Below are positions 32,366 to 41,900 of a stretch of DNA of 64,000 nt, piece by piece. A program made the translations under genes and the position numbers. The stretch comes from Aquirufa ecclesiirivi. GTDB taxonomy: Bacteria; Bacteroidota; Bacteroidia; Cytophagales; Spirosomataceae. The stretch is from contig NZ_JAANOP010000003.1 of assembly GCF_011250515.1 (NCBI RefSeq), forward strand, positions 248,001 to 312,000, given 5' to 3'. How positions within the stretch are numbered: the stretch's first letter is position 1; every line of letters starts with the position of its first letter. The notes below the pieces were generated by a model. It saw only the letters and a list, made by a program, of their open reading frames with translations, did not search any database and had not been told where the DNA came from.

Positions 32366-32695
32366 ATGGATTCTCCCTTTTATCCAAAACGACTTAAACC
32401 CTCAACTCGCAAAGAATCTAGCCATTCTTTGAAGGAGGTGATCGAGTCCATGCTGAAAGTCTACCAGATACAAGGTAAATACGAGGAAACCTTTGTCAGT
32501 GCTCACTGGGAAGAAATCATGGGGAAACCCATCGCTGCACGTACTCAGAAGGTCTATGTACACCAACAAAAGCTCTTTTTACAAATCAATTCGGCCCCAC
32601 TCAAAAAAGAACTCATGATGGCTAAACAGAAGATGATAGAACTCATCAATAAACACGCTAAATCTGATTTAATTAAAGACGTGGTGTTTCTTTAG
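32366..32695 (+). CDS. DUF721/DciA-like protein
   Basis: 109 residues with the DUF721 pattern: SLKEVIESMLKVYQIQGKYE, then VSAHWEEIMGKPIAARTQKVYVH and KLFLQINSAPLKKELMMAKQ. The domain is found in DciA, a predicted loader of replicative helicase DnaB in bacteria without DnaC. In many genomes it lies beside recF or dnaA; here neither is present. Basic, no signal peptide. Its 3' end overlaps the convergent glycosyltransferase gene by 23 bp. Assigning helicase loading is an inference from the family. Confidence 0.85.
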   Translation: MDSPFYPKRLKPSTRKESSHSLKEVIESMLKVYQIQGKYEETFVSAHWEEIMGKPIAARTQKVYVHQQKLFLQINSAPLKKELMMAKQKMIELINKHAKSDLIKDVVFL

Positions 32696-33842
32696 GCCCT
32701 AGTTTGACTAAATCCCAGGCTATTGCCAACCAAACCAAAAACAAGGGCAAAATCATCAACCCCAATGGATTGACCCATTCATTTCGAAGCCATTGAGGAA
32801 ATAAATCCGTCGGCGAAAAACTAGAAATCAATAAAGTAAGCAGCAACAAAGCCCATCGAGATTTTGTTTTCTCTCCCAAAACAAACCAGATGCCAACTCC
32901 TGGAAAAGCCATAATTAAAGTAGGTGACTCCGTTCCTGTGCTGGCCAACATCAAATAAATGCTCACAAAAGCCACAATTCTCAAATGAAATGATACATCC
33001 TTCCATTTTTTAATTTGGAAAAAGACATACAAATTTAATACCATCGAAGGAATCAAAAACCATAAATTGGACAGAGCACCATCTCCAGTCCATCGACGAA
33101 ACATTCCCATCACGCAAACATCTGTACGTAAGTTTCGAATGTCTACATTTAACTCATTTTTGTGCGACAAAACCTCTTTCCAGCCCATGTAGGTAGACAT
33201 CCCATAGTCCCAACCTCCTAAAAACATAGGAAGTAATAAGATCAACCACATCCAAAAAATTAGATATCCCGCCAATCGAAGTGGTTTTTTAGAAAAAAAG
33301 AAAAAGGCCAGCCCAACTATTCCATATAATTTGATACAAATACCTAATACAATCCAAAGGGCCGCCCAAGCATCTTGTCCCCTATGAATGCAGATATAAG
33401 ACCACAAAATAAGCGCGATACACAATGGATGAAATTGGGTATTCAATAAAGCCGTTACCGTGGAATTCAAGATGATCCAAGATATGGCTACCCGCTTTTT
33501 TTGATCCAATGGCAAATTCCAAACCGCTAAAAAAAGGACTAAAGCATTTATCACATTCCAAACCGTCACACTAATGGCTGTAGGCAAGAAAGCAAATGGC
33601 GCCATCAAAATAGCAAAAATGGGACCGTATAAGTATAGATCGAAATATTCCTTCGGATATTCAAGGTACAAAGGCATTCTTTGGATGAAGTGACCGTAGC
33701 TCGACTTAAATATGATGAAATTGTTGATATGCGAATTAAGCTCTCCTAAATTATATTGTTTAATCCCTGTAAAAAGTCCAGCGATGAACCAAAGGCCTAA
33801 TAAGACATCGTAACGAGCATAAAATGCAGGTTTATTTTCCAT
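32673..33842 (-). CDS. Polytopic glycosyltransferase, DUF2029/GT87 type
   Basis: 389 residues with about ten transmembrane helices. The N-terminal first loop and the segment NTQFHPLCIALILWSYICIH, followed by GICIKLYGIVGLAFFFF (the K-x-Y/P pattern typical of GT87) support a polyprenyl-phosphate-mannose-dependent mannosyltransferase fold. It overlaps the deacetylase gene by 11 bp and belongs to a set with a polysaccharide deacetylase and a GT2 enzyme on the same strand. Together they may build or trim a lipid-linked or surface glycan. Acceptor and sugar are unknown. Confidence 0.78.
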   Translation of the reverse strand: MENKPAFYARYDVLLGLWFIAGLFTGIKQYNLGELNSHINNFIIFKSSYGHFIQRMPLYLEYPKEYFDLYLYGPIFAILMAPFAFLPTAISVTVWNVINALVLFLAVWNLPLDQKKRVAISWIILNSTVTALLNTQFHPLCIALILWSYICIHRGQDAWAALWIVLGICIKLYGIVGLAFFFFSKKPLRLAGYLIFWMWLILLLPMFLGGWDYGMSTYMGWKEVLSHKNELNVDIRNLRTDVCVMGMFRRWTGDGALSNLWFLIPSMVLNLYVFFQIKKWKDVSFHLRIVAFVSIYLMLASTGTESPTLIMAFPGVGIWFVLGEKTKSRWALLLLTLLISSFSPTDLFPQWLRNEWVNPLGLMILPLFLVWLAIAWDLVKLGPKETPRL

Positions 33843-34626
33843 TTTCTAATTGCTTTACAAAATTTTCCATGGTCATAAACTCCCCTAAGCCTTCTTTTTG
33901 CAAATACAAAATCAAGGATTTCAATTTGGAAACCAACGCTCCTTTTGAACCACGACTCACATGTGCCGGCAATGGGTATTTCGATAAATCTGCGAATTCC
34001 CAAGGATGAAAATAAAGATTCAAAAAACCATGCTTTTTTAAGGTTTCTTTGCACATTTGCTGATAAGCAAACAATGGAAAATTTTTAAATGCTAACCAAA
34101 ATAATGGAATCCTGAAATTCGGAGTAACTGATGCGGGGATGTTCCAAAGTCCCTTTTCAAAAAAAGGTAACTTGGAAGCCTTTAAGTGATTATATCTACC
34201 CGGAATCCAAGTTGGATTCAAGGAAGAATGGTACTTGTAACCAGATTGAAGTATATCTGACTCTTCAACATGCTGCATTCTAGCCATTCTAAAACCTATA
34301 ACCTTTCTTCCACTAAGTTCCTCCAAAAGTACTCGGGAAGACAGCAGGTCCGTTTTCGGATCAAACTTACTGTGATAAAATCCGTGAGAAGCCAACTCAT
34401 GCTGGGGATCTAATCCCTTGATCCATTCAGGATTGTGTTTCGCATAAACTCCCGTACAAAATACCGTGCAAGGAACTTGGGTCTGAGAAATAACGGACAT
34501 GAATTCCTCCAAACCCTTTCTTGATTGTTCTAATTGTTCGTCCAAATCCATTGTATAACCATACTCCAAAGGAATATCACATTCTTCTACATCAATGGTC
34601 AATAAAATGGCAGGAGCTTGTTTCAT
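33832..34626 (-). CDS. Polysaccharide deacetylase family protein
   Basis: 264 residues of the NodB/CE4 fold. The catalytic aspartates are in LLTIDVEECDIP near residue 9-16, and the metal-binding His pair in HELASHGFYHSKF (H-x3-H-type spacing around residues 77-84). The later FRMARMQ segment carries the usual Arg; a NLYFHPWEFAD motif holds the late His. It lacks a signal peptide, so it would act in the cytoplasm, in contrast to typical cell-wall deacetylases; DUF3473-type relatives sit in exopolysaccharide loci. Start overlaps the GT2 stop (ATGA). Confidence 0.85.
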   Translation of the reverse strand: MKQAPAILLTIDVEECDIPLEYGYTMDLDEQLEQSRKGLEEFMSVISQTQVPCTVFCTGVYAKHNPEWIKGLDPQHELASHGFYHSKFDPKTDLLSSRVLLEELSGRKVIGFRMARMQHVEESDILQSGYKYHSSLNPTWIPGRYNHLKASKLPFFEKGLWNIPASVTPNFRIPLFWLAFKNFPLFAYQQMCKETLKKHGFLNLYFHPWEFADLSKYPLPAHVSRGSKGALVSKLKSLILYLQKEGLGEFMTMENFVKQLENGK

Positions 34627-35366
34627 TTAAAAAATACACCTCGAATTAAAATGGAAATAAAATTGAACAATTCAGTTAAAATGGTTTTAGGCCTCATGGT
34701 AGAAAAATGTATTCCTTCACGTACCTGTACATAAATCCAATCCATCTGAATATCCTTTTGCTTAGATACTAAAACCAAAAATTCCATGTCAAACAGAAAT
34801 GCGGCAATGGTCGTTTTTAGAAAAATTTCTTTTCCTTTGGCATTAAATCCCTTCAAGCCTGACTGCGTATCTTTCACTTTTAGGCTAGGGAAAAACAAAT
34901 AATTCATCACTTTGAGAGAAAGTGAAAAAATCTTCCTTCGAAAGGGTAATTGGTCATAATATTGTTCATCACGAACCCCGACTACCACATCGGCTTGTCC
35001 TTGGTCTAACCTTCGGTACATTTCCCAGGCATTTTCCATCCTGTAAGGATAATCCGCATCGGTATAGATCACCATATCCCCATGACATTGACGAATAGCA
35101 TGCCTCAATGCCCCTCCTTTTCCTAAGTTTTGACTTAAAGGAATGAAGGTGAAATGAGGGATTGCTTGTTCTAATGTTTCAATATCCACCGAATGCACCC
35201 CTTGTTTACTTCCATCATCTACCACATAGACATGTACTTCCACATCAGAGGGAATACGCGACATAAATAAGGTATAATGACGAATTAAATCCTCCGACCA
35301 GCCCTGATGTGGGTTGTAACATGGATGAACCAAGTCTAGGCTTTTATTTGTCTTTGGAGTAGTCAA
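34623..35366 (-). CDS. Glycosyltransferase family 2 (dolichyl-phosphate glucosyltransferase-like)
   Basis: 247 residues. The GT-A fold shows a first-strand LDLVHPCYNPHQGWSEDLI, the VYVVDDGSKQG nucleotide-binding motif, QNLGKGGALRHAIRQCHGD, then the DxD motif YTDADYPY and a later VVGVRDEQ. A short C-terminal hydrophobic stretch (ELFNFISILIRGVFFK) may anchor it to the membrane. Probably transfers a sugar to a polyprenyl phosphate, which the downstream GT87 enzyme could use. First gene of the three-gene minus-strand set with 4- and 11-bp overlaps. Confidence 0.87.
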   Translation of the reverse strand: MTTPKTNKSLDLVHPCYNPHQGWSEDLIRHYTLFMSRIPSDVEVHVYVVDDGSKQGVHSVDIETLEQAIPHFTFIPLSQNLGKGGALRHAIRQCHGDMVIYTDADYPYRMENAWEMYRRLDQGQADVVVGVRDEQYYDQLPFRRKIFSLSLKVMNYLFFPSLKVKDTQSGLKGFNAKGKEIFLKTTIAAFLFDMEFLVLVSKQKDIQMDWIYVQVREGIHFSTMRPKTILTELFNFISILIRGVFFK

Positions 35367-35452
35367 ACAGGGATATTTTTTGCAATAATACGAAAATTAA
35401 GCCTTGGGTTAAAGGGAAAAATAATTCATATTTGTCTACCATTCTATCAATT

Positions 35453-36349
35453 ATGAAAACTCCTCCTCTATTACATCCAGGCGACGAAGTGATTTTGGTA
35501 TCTCCAGCCTCCCATCCAAAGAGCGATCAATGGAAGCAAGGCGTGGAAGTATTGGAATCTTGGGGTTTGAAAGTTCGACTCGCTCCCAATGCCTTATCAC
35601 ACTATTTTGGATTTGGAGGAAGTGATGAAGAGCGATTAAGTGATTTTCAATTAGCGCTGGATGACCCTAAGATTAAAGCTATTTTCCCCATTCGAGGAGG
35701 ATATGGTTCCAGCCGAATTTTGGACCGTTTGAATTTTGAAAAGTTCCTACTAAATCCTAAGTGGATCATCGGTTTCTCCGATATAACAGCCATTCTGAAT
35801 CACGTAGCTCAACTGGAAATAGCTAGCATACATGGCCCTATGCCGCATAATTTCTGCCAAGTAGGCGGAGATGAGGCTTTGGAAAGTCTCCGAAATCTCC
35901 TTTTTGAAGGAAAAATACAGATTGATATTCCTTCCGAACCAGAGAATAGAATAGGTCATGCCGAGGCGGAAATTGTAGGAGGAAATTTATCCTTGATTGT
36001 ACACCTGATAGGCAGTCAAAGTCTTCCAGATTTCAAAGGAAAGATATTATTGTTGGAAGATGTGGGTGAAAATTTATACCACATTGACCGCATGGTCTTA
36101 CAACTAAAAAGAGCTGGATTATTGGATCATTTAGCGGGCCTGATTGTTGGTGGTTTTAGTGACTGCAAAGAAGCAGGCTTGAGTGTGGGTAAAAATGTGA
36201 ATCAAATAATATTAGAACATACTGCTGGTAGCCAATATCCCATTGCCTTTGAATTTCCATCGGGGCATATTGCGCAAAATTTTCCTTTGGTTTTCGGAAA
36301 AAAAATCAAGCTCTTGGTAAATGCAGACAATGTCCAATTAACTGATTAA
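35453..36349 (+). CDS. LD-carboxypeptidase (S66 family)
   Basis: 298 residues from ATG 35453. Cytoplasmic serine peptidase that releases the terminal D-Ala from tetrapeptides in murein recycling. The catalytic Ser is in WIIGFSDITAILNH, the Glu in ILLLEDVGENLYHIDRM and the His in FEFPSGHIAQNFPLVFGK. N-terminal PPLLHPGDEVILVSPASHP is typical. A TTG start at 35432 is possible but adds seven residues without support. mpl, another recycling gene, lies at 57.6 kb. No partner is adjacent; yifB follows after 40 bp. Confidence 0.93.
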   Translation: MKTPPLLHPGDEVILVSPASHPKSDQWKQGVEVLESWGLKVRLAPNALSHYFGFGGSDEERLSDFQLALDDPKIKAIFPIRGGYGSSRILDRLNFEKFLLNPKWIIGFSDITAILNHVAQLEIASIHGPMPHNFCQVGGDEALESLRNLLFEGKIQIDIPSEPENRIGHAEAEIVGGNLSLIVHLIGSQSLPDFKGKILLLEDVGENLYHIDRMVLQLKRAGLLDHLAGLIVGGFSDCKEAGLSVGKNVNQIILEHTAGSQYPIAFEFPSGHIAQNFPLVFGKKIKLLVNADNVQLTD

Positions 36350-36389
36350 GTCATATCTGCTTTCTGCCTAATTTGCCTAACAAAAAGCC

Positions 36390-37928
36390 ATGTTAGCCAA
36401 AACCTATGGATGCGCCGTGTTCGGAGTATCTGCCAACCTCATCACCATTGAAACGCATGTAGGACAAGGAAGTAAATGTTATTTAGTAGGACTTCCAGAT
36501 TCCACTATCAAAGAATCCATCCAACGAGTAGAATCCGCTTTAAAAAATAATGGCTTCTTTTTCCCGAGAAGAAAAGTCATCATAAATCTAGCACCAGCAG
36601 ACATTCGAAAAGAAGGATCTGCTTATGATTTACCCATAGCTTTATCTATTTTAGAAGCATCTGAGCAGGTCGAGTTAAAAGGATTGGAGGACTATGTGAT
36701 TATGGGCGAACTGGCCCTAGATGGTACCATTCGACCAATAAAAGGCGCCTTACCCATCGCATTAGAGGCAAAAAGTCGAGGTATTTCTAAGCTTATCTTA
36801 CCAGAAGAAAATGCCATTGAAGCTGCTATGGTTGAGGGCATTGAGGTATTTGGACTCAGCCACCTGAGGGAAACGATACAATTTATTCGGGGGAAAATAA
36901 CCCTAGAGCCTACTCAAGTCAATGTTCATGCTTTATTCAACCAAACTCACGACCAATTTGATGTAGACTTTTCCCAAGTTCAGGGGCAAGAAAGCGTCAA
37001 AAGGGCCTTTGAAATTGCTGCTGCTGGAGGGCATAATTTGATTATGATTGGACCTCCAGGAGCAGGAAAAACGATGTTGGCGAAAAGATTACCGACCATT
37101 CTTCCTCCATTTTCTTTAACTGAAGCTTTGGAAGTAACTAAAATTCATTCGGTAGCGGGTAAATTAATGGGTAAGCATTCCTTGTTGACACATCGTCCTT
37201 TCAGATGTCCGCACCATACGATTTCGAATGCGGCTTTGGTGGGAGGCGGGTCATTTCCTCAGCCGGGAGAAATATCATTAGCTCATCATGGTGTCTTATT
37301 TCTTGACGAACTTCCGGAATTCAATAGAAATGCGTTAGAAGTCATGCGGCAACCGTTAGAGGATCGCAAAGTGTTTATTTCGAGAGCCAAATGGTCCCTG
37401 GAGTTTCCTGCTAATTTTATGTTGGTCGCAAGCATGAATCCTTGTCCATGCGGGTACTATAACCACCCCAATAAGGACTGCGTTTGTGGCCCAGGTCAAG
37501 TTCAACGTTATTTAAATCGTATTTCAGGACCTTTACTGGATCGAATTGATATGCACATAGAAATTGTGCCTGTGCATTTTGAAGAAATGAGTCAGGAAAG
37601 AGCTGCCGAATCAAGTGAACACGTACGAAAAAGGGTGATTGATGCCAGAATTATCCAACAAAATCGATTCATCCCATTTCCCAAAATCCACTCCAATGCC
37701 ATGATGGCCAGCCAGCAGGTTAATGAATTTTGCCATCTGGATGAGCCATCCCAACAATTATTATCCGTAGCGATGGACAAACTTCAACTATCTGCCCGAG
37801 CTTATGACAAAATTCGTAAAGTAGCTCGTACGATTGCCGATTTGGCAAAGTCGGAGAATATATTCTCCGAACACATAGCAGAAGCTATTACCTATCGAAA
37901 TTTAGATAGAGAAAATTGGGCAGGATGA
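36390..37928 (+). CDS. YifB/ComM-family AAA+ ATPase (Mg-chelatase-like)
   Basis: 512 residues. Three parts: an N-terminal Lon-like S5 domain (about 1-165, MLAKTYGCAVFGVSANLI), a central AAA+ module with Walker A GPPGAGKTMLAKRL (about residue 216-229) and Walker B VLFLDELPEFNR, and a C-terminal Mg-chelatase domain ending in FSEHIAEAITYRNLDREN. A CPCGYYN-(NKDC)-VC cysteine cluster lies at about 350-365. ComM is a hexameric helicase that promotes branch migration during natural transformation. Single gene in sequence terms; 26 bp to the next gene. Confidence 0.93.
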   Translation: MLAKTYGCAVFGVSANLITIETHVGQGSKCYLVGLPDSTIKESIQRVESALKNNGFFFPRRKVIINLAPADIRKEGSAYDLPIALSILEASEQVELKGLEDYVIMGELALDGTIRPIKGALPIALEAKSRGISKLILPEENAIEAAMVEGIEVFGLSHLRETIQFIRGKITLEPTQVNVHALFNQTHDQFDVDFSQVQGQESVKRAFEIAAAGGHNLIMIGPPGAGKTMLAKRLPTILPPFSLTEALEVTKIHSVAGKLMGKHSLLTHRPFRCPHHTISNAALVGGGSFPQPGEISLAHHGVLFLDELPEFNRNALEVMRQPLEDRKVFISRAKWSLEFPANFMLVASMNPCPCGYYNHPNKDCVCGPGQVQRYLNRISGPLLDRIDMHIEIVPVHFEEMSQERAAESSEHVRKRVIDARIIQQNRFIPFPKIHSNAMMASQQVNEFCHLDEPSQQLLSVAMDKLQLSARAYDKIRKVARTIADLAKSENIFSEHIAEAITYRNLDRENWAG

Positions 37929-37954
37929 TGTATTTTTGAAAAAAATACCTTTTT

Positions 37955-38968
37955 ATGCGCCTATCTTCTTTGATGCTATTTCTATTTATGTGCCTGATTC
38001 AACCCTTAACGGCACAAAAAATTGACCAAAATAAATCTTTTAGACCATTTATTCCCATTGAAGAAATATTTAAAAAAGCAGCAAAAGAAAATAAACCGGT
38101 ATTTTTTGAAGCCTTTTTGCCCTCATGTTCGCATTGTATCGCTTACGACAAAACCTTAAGTTCACCTGCTATCAAGGCGTATTTGGACAAAAATTTCCAT
38201 GCTTATCAGTTGGATTTGAGTAAACCTGAAAACAATGCTTTTTTACGTTCCCGCAAAATTTTCATTCCATCAACCCCTTCTTTTATCGTCTTTTCTCCTC
38301 AAGGTAAAGTTTGGAATATTGAGCCCGTGGGTGAATCGACAAATTCGGTGAATGGCATTATCAAATTGTTGGATGCCGCTAAAAACCCATTGCAAAACCA
38401 TGCCCAACTAGTAGAACGTTATACAATAGGTGAAAGAAATAAAGAAAACATGATTTCTGCAGCCTATTTTACACGTTTAAGTTTGGATACAGCAAAAAAT
38501 ATAACTCTCGTCAATGACTTAGTAAAATTGATTAAACCAGAGGAATTCGAGGGCGAAACTAGCTTTTTACTGATTCAGAAAGTCATGATGGATGATGACA
38601 ATGCCCTGTTCCATCATTTTATTACTCATATCAAAAACTACCAAAGTAAATTTGATAGTGTCGAAGTTAAGCAAACCGCCGAAAATACCATCATGACAAG
38701 TTTGTATAGTGGCCGTGCGAGAAGCTATAGTCCAGAGCGACTACAAAGTTTAAAAAATGGTTTACAAGCGATTGGACTAAAACCTCAACAAATTGCTGCT
38801 CGATTTATCTACCTGGAGGTATTAATTGATTTAGATAAAAAGTTAGTCGATCAAGCAGTGGCAAGGGTCAAAAATTACTACGGTGGAAAGGCGATTCCAG
38901 AAAAAGAAAAGGAGTTTTGGTGTAAACTTTTGAAAAAGTCGGGTAGTATGGAGTGCTTACTTCCTTAA
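37955..38968 (+). CDS. Exported thioredoxin-fold protein
   Basis: 337 residues with a signal peptide (1-21, ending PLTAQ). A thioredoxin-like domain covers about 30-145, with the CxxC in EAFLPSCSHCIAYDKTLSS (CSHC), a GxxPSFIV-type cis-proline region (IPSTPSFIVFS) and a following helix. The C-terminal ~190 residues are alpha-helical and show no named domain. It could be a periplasmic thiol reductase or a protein that works with the next gene, an M28 peptidase 99 bp downstream. Substrate is unknown. Confidence 0.85.
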   Translation: MRLSSLMLFLFMCLIQPLTAQKIDQNKSFRPFIPIEEIFKKAAKENKPVFFEAFLPSCSHCIAYDKTLSSPAIKAYLDKNFHAYQLDLSKPENNAFLRSRKIFIPSTPSFIVFSPQGKVWNIEPVGESTNSVNGIIKLLDAAKNPLQNHAQLVERYTIGERNKENMISAAYFTRLSLDTAKNITLVNDLVKLIKPEEFEGETSFLLIQKVMMDDDNALFHHFITHIKNYQSKFDSVEVKQTAENTIMTSLYSGRARSYSPERLQSLKNGLQAIGLKPQQIAARFIYLEVLIDLDKKLVDQAVARVKNYYGGKAIPEKEKEFWCKLLKKSGSMECLLP

Positions 38969-39067
38969 ATATCCATTTATATAAAATCCTCTGGAAACGA
39001 ATTGGTATTTTGCTCAAAAAAAAGTAAATTTCTGAATCGTAAGCCTTCATCCTATTTAAACTAATCC

Positions 39068-40558
39068 ATGAAGAAAAGTATATTATCCATCTTTATCTTT
39101 GTTTTCATCATCGCTTCTTTTGGTTTCACTCCTTCTATTGGAGGTGAGGAAAGTTTAGAGTCGGTGTTTAAGCGCATTAAAGAGGAGGTTGATCAAAATT
39201 CATTGGCTTATACTTCATTAGGTACTGCCTGCCAAACTTTAGGTCATCGCTTGACTGGCAGCGAGAAAGGGAAAAAAGCGGAAGAATTTGCGTTTAATCT
39301 CTTCAAAAAATACGGTTTTCGGGATACTAAATTTCAAGGTTTCCAAGTGGAAGCTTGGGCAAGAGATACTGTAACACTTTCCATAGCCCCTCCTAAATCC
39401 GATGATTTCAGAGAAGTACCGGTAGTTTCTTTAGCGATGACACCTGTAGAAGCGAATATTACAGGAGCCATGGTGGATATGGGAAATGGCCTTGATGTCG
39501 ATTTTGAATCAAAAAAAGAACAAATCAAGGGTAAGGTAGCAGTGATGAACATAGGTTTGGTAGATCCCAAACCAGGACAAAAGAACCTTCACCGATCGGA
39601 GAAGACCGCTTTAGCCATTCAATACGGAGCCATTGGGGTGATTTTTGTGAATACAGTCAAAGGACAAATTTTATTAACTGGTACCGCCTCGGTTACTGGA
39701 AATTTAATATCCATCCCTGCCGTATGTATCAGTTGGGAAAGTGGTGTTGAAATCCGCAAATGGATGCTAGAGCAACCCGGACTATTGAGTTTAATCGAAA
39801 TGCACAATGTGAGCAAACCAATTAAAGCACGCAATGTAGTGGCTACCTTGAAAGGCGACAATAAAAAATACCGCAAGGAGAAAATCATCATTGGTGGTCA
39901 CTTAGATTCTTGGGATTTATCCACGGGTGCCATCGACAATGGCATTGGTTCGTTTTCGGTCATTGATATCGCCAGAACATTCAAGGCATTGGGCCTAAAA
40001 AACAAAAGAACGATTGAATTTGTCGCTTTCATGGGTGAAGAAGAAGGATTGCTTGGTTCTAAAGCCTACATCGAAAGAGCCAAAAAAACGGGTGAAATTG
40101 ATGAAATCGTGTACATGATTAATTTAGACATGACAAACAATGTTTTTGGTTTCAATGCAGGAGGAAGAGACGAGTTAGTCGCTTTGTTAAAAGAAATTGG
40201 CAATAAAATCAAATCGATTGATCCTGCTTTTGGAAATGAAATAAGCAACAGTGCTGGCTTACACTCTGATCATCAGTCGTTTTTATTGGAAGGAATTCCA
40301 GCGAGTGCTCCTATGGGCCGATTAGAGAAACGGGTGTTAGATTGCTATCATGCCAATTGTGACTCTTTTGATCTGGTCAACAAAAAAGAATTAGAAAGTA
40401 CCGTAAAATACACAGCTATGTTGTTGTACGGAGTAGCCAATGCCAACTCCATTCCAGCCAAAAAACTAGATTTTTACTCCACTCGTGATTTCTTCATCAA
40501 ACAAAATTTGAGAAGAGATTTAGAGCTAGGTAATGAATGGCGCTGGGGTAAAGATTAA
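39068..40558 (+). CDS. M28 family exported aminopeptidase
   Basis: 496 residues with an N-terminal signal segment (KSILSIFIFVFIIASFGFTP). A protease-associated insert (about 130-260) precedes the zinc peptidase domain. Metal and catalytic residues are in IIIGGHLDSWDLSTGAIDN (His and Asp), FMGEEEGLLGS (catalytic Glu and ligand Glu), MINLDMTN (ligand Asp) and GLHSDHQSFLLEGIP (last His). The late CYHANCD segment is typical of the plasma-glutamate-carboxypeptidase-like branch. Probably releases amino acids from peptides in the periplasm or outside. Confidence 0.92.
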   Translation: MKKSILSIFIFVFIIASFGFTPSIGGEESLESVFKRIKEEVDQNSLAYTSLGTACQTLGHRLTGSEKGKKAEEFAFNLFKKYGFRDTKFQGFQVEAWARDTVTLSIAPPKSDDFREVPVVSLAMTPVEANITGAMVDMGNGLDVDFESKKEQIKGKVAVMNIGLVDPKPGQKNLHRSEKTALAIQYGAIGVIFVNTVKGQILLTGTASVTGNLISIPAVCISWESGVEIRKWMLEQPGLLSLIEMHNVSKPIKARNVVATLKGDNKKYRKEKIIIGGHLDSWDLSTGAIDNGIGSFSVIDIARTFKALGLKNKRTIEFVAFMGEEEGLLGSKAYIERAKKTGEIDEIVYMINLDMTNNVFGFNAGGRDELVALLKEIGNKIKSIDPAFGNEISNSAGLHSDHQSFLLEGIPASAPMGRLEKRVLDCYHANCDSFDLVNKKELESTVKYTAMLLYGVANANSIPAKKLDFYSTRDFFIKQNLRRDLELGNEWRWGKD

Positions 40559-40613
40559 ACAGCATACATTCGATTTCATTTATTAGATTATTCCCTAAAA
40601 GCATATTTACATC

Positions 40614-41900
40614 ATGAATAACCAGAACCCTTCCTTTTTCGATCATAAAATGGAAATTGTTCCTGAATCTTCTTTCAAATCCATCATCAAAGTTATTGGT
40701 ATTGGTGGTGGAGGCTCTAATGCGGTTCGCCACATGGATAACATGAAGATCAAAGGAGCGGATTTGATTATTTGCAACACAGATTCGCAAGCCTTGGCAT
40801 CGAATCCTGTTAAGACGAAAATCAAATTAGGAGAACAAGGGCTTGGTGCTGGAACTGATCCTGAGGTAGGGAAATTAGCTGCATTAGACAGTATTGATAA
40901 GATTAATGCCGTATTAACTAGTGGTACTGAAATGCTTTTCATTACCGCAGGTATGGGAGGAGGTACAGGAACAGGAGCTGCCCCAGTTGTAGCTGAAATT
41001 GCTAGAAAAAGAGGTTTATTAACGGTGGCTGTGGTGACTGCCCCTTATGCTTGGGAAGGTCGGGAAAAAATCCAGTATGCCTTAACAGGAATCCAAGAAT
41101 TAAAAACCTATTGTGACACTGTCCTAGTTGTCATGAATGATAAGCTAGCTCAAATTTATGAGAAACTGGCTGTCAAAGATGCTTTTGCGAAAGCAGATGA
41201 TGTTCTGGCTAAAGCTGTAAAAAGTGTGGTAGACGTTATTGCCAAACCTGGAGATATCAATACGGACTTTATGGACGTTAAGAAGGTATTGAAAAATGCA
41301 GGGCAAGCCATGATGAGTTCCGCATTGGGAAAAGGCGAAGACCGTGCATTTCAAGCCATTGCGGAAGCTTTAGAATCTCCATTATTAAATTCTCAGGAAA
41401 TCAAAGGTGCCAAACGCATCTTAGTTACAGTTTCCACAAGTTCGGAACATGCTTTGGTCATGAGCGAACAAAATATCATCATTGAATACTTGAATGGGCG
41501 TATTAATGACCAAGCAGATATGGTGAAATTTGGTTTCTCTACCGATGATGAATTGGGAGAGGATTTATACCTAACTGTGATAGCGGCTGGATTTGAACAT
41601 GAGCAAAATGCTTTGGATGATTTCTTATTCAGCGATACTAGACATTATGGAACAGCCAATAAGCCTGCCTCATTAATCTCGGGTGCTACTGTTGAATTTG
41701 ATGAGTTCGGAGCTACGAACTCTGCCTCCACAGAAAGTGAAGAAGTTCGTTTCCAGAAAATGGTAGACCATTACAAAAAAGGGGGACCCGATGAAAGCGA
41801 CTTCGCCATTCCTACCTATCAAAGAAATCAAATCCCCTTGTATGATTTAAGTCGAATTCCTCAAGAAGAGTGGATTGAAACTCCATTGTACGAGAATTAA
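40614..41900 (+). CDS. ftsZ: FtsZ, isolated copy
   Basis: 428 residues of a tubulin-like GTPase. The N-terminal GTPase core has VIGIGGGGSNAVRHMDNM, the tubulin signature GGGTGTGAAPVVAEIA, and the T7 catalytic loop INTDFMDVKKVL with the N-x-D-x-x-D residues intact, so it should hydrolyse GTP. The C-terminal domain ends at about residue 330, followed by a short linker and a tail with TYQRNQIPLYDLSRIP. Typical FtsZ proteins of this phylum are longer and lie in the dcw cluster with ftsA, ftsQ and mur genes; here the neighbours are an M28 peptidase and cutC. It may be a second FtsZ. Its stop shares TTAA with cutC. Confidence 0.9.
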   Translation: MNNQNPSFFDHKMEIVPESSFKSIIKVIGIGGGGSNAVRHMDNMKIKGADLIICNTDSQALASNPVKTKIKLGEQGLGAGTDPEVGKLAALDSIDKINAVLTSGTEMLFITAGMGGGTGTGAAPVVAEIARKRGLLTVAVVTAPYAWEGREKIQYALTGIQELKTYCDTVLVVMNDKLAQIYEKLAVKDAFAKADDVLAKAVKSVVDVIAKPGDINTDFMDVKKVLKNAGQAMMSSALGKGEDRAFQAIAEALESPLLNSQEIKGAKRILVTVSTSSEHALVMSEQNIIIEYLNGRINDQADMVKFGFSTDDELGEDLYLTVIAAGFEHEQNALDDFLFSDTRHYGTANKPASLISGATVEFDEFGATNSASTESEEVRFQKMVDHYKKGGPDESDFAIPTYQRNQIPLYDLSRIPQEEWIETPLYEN

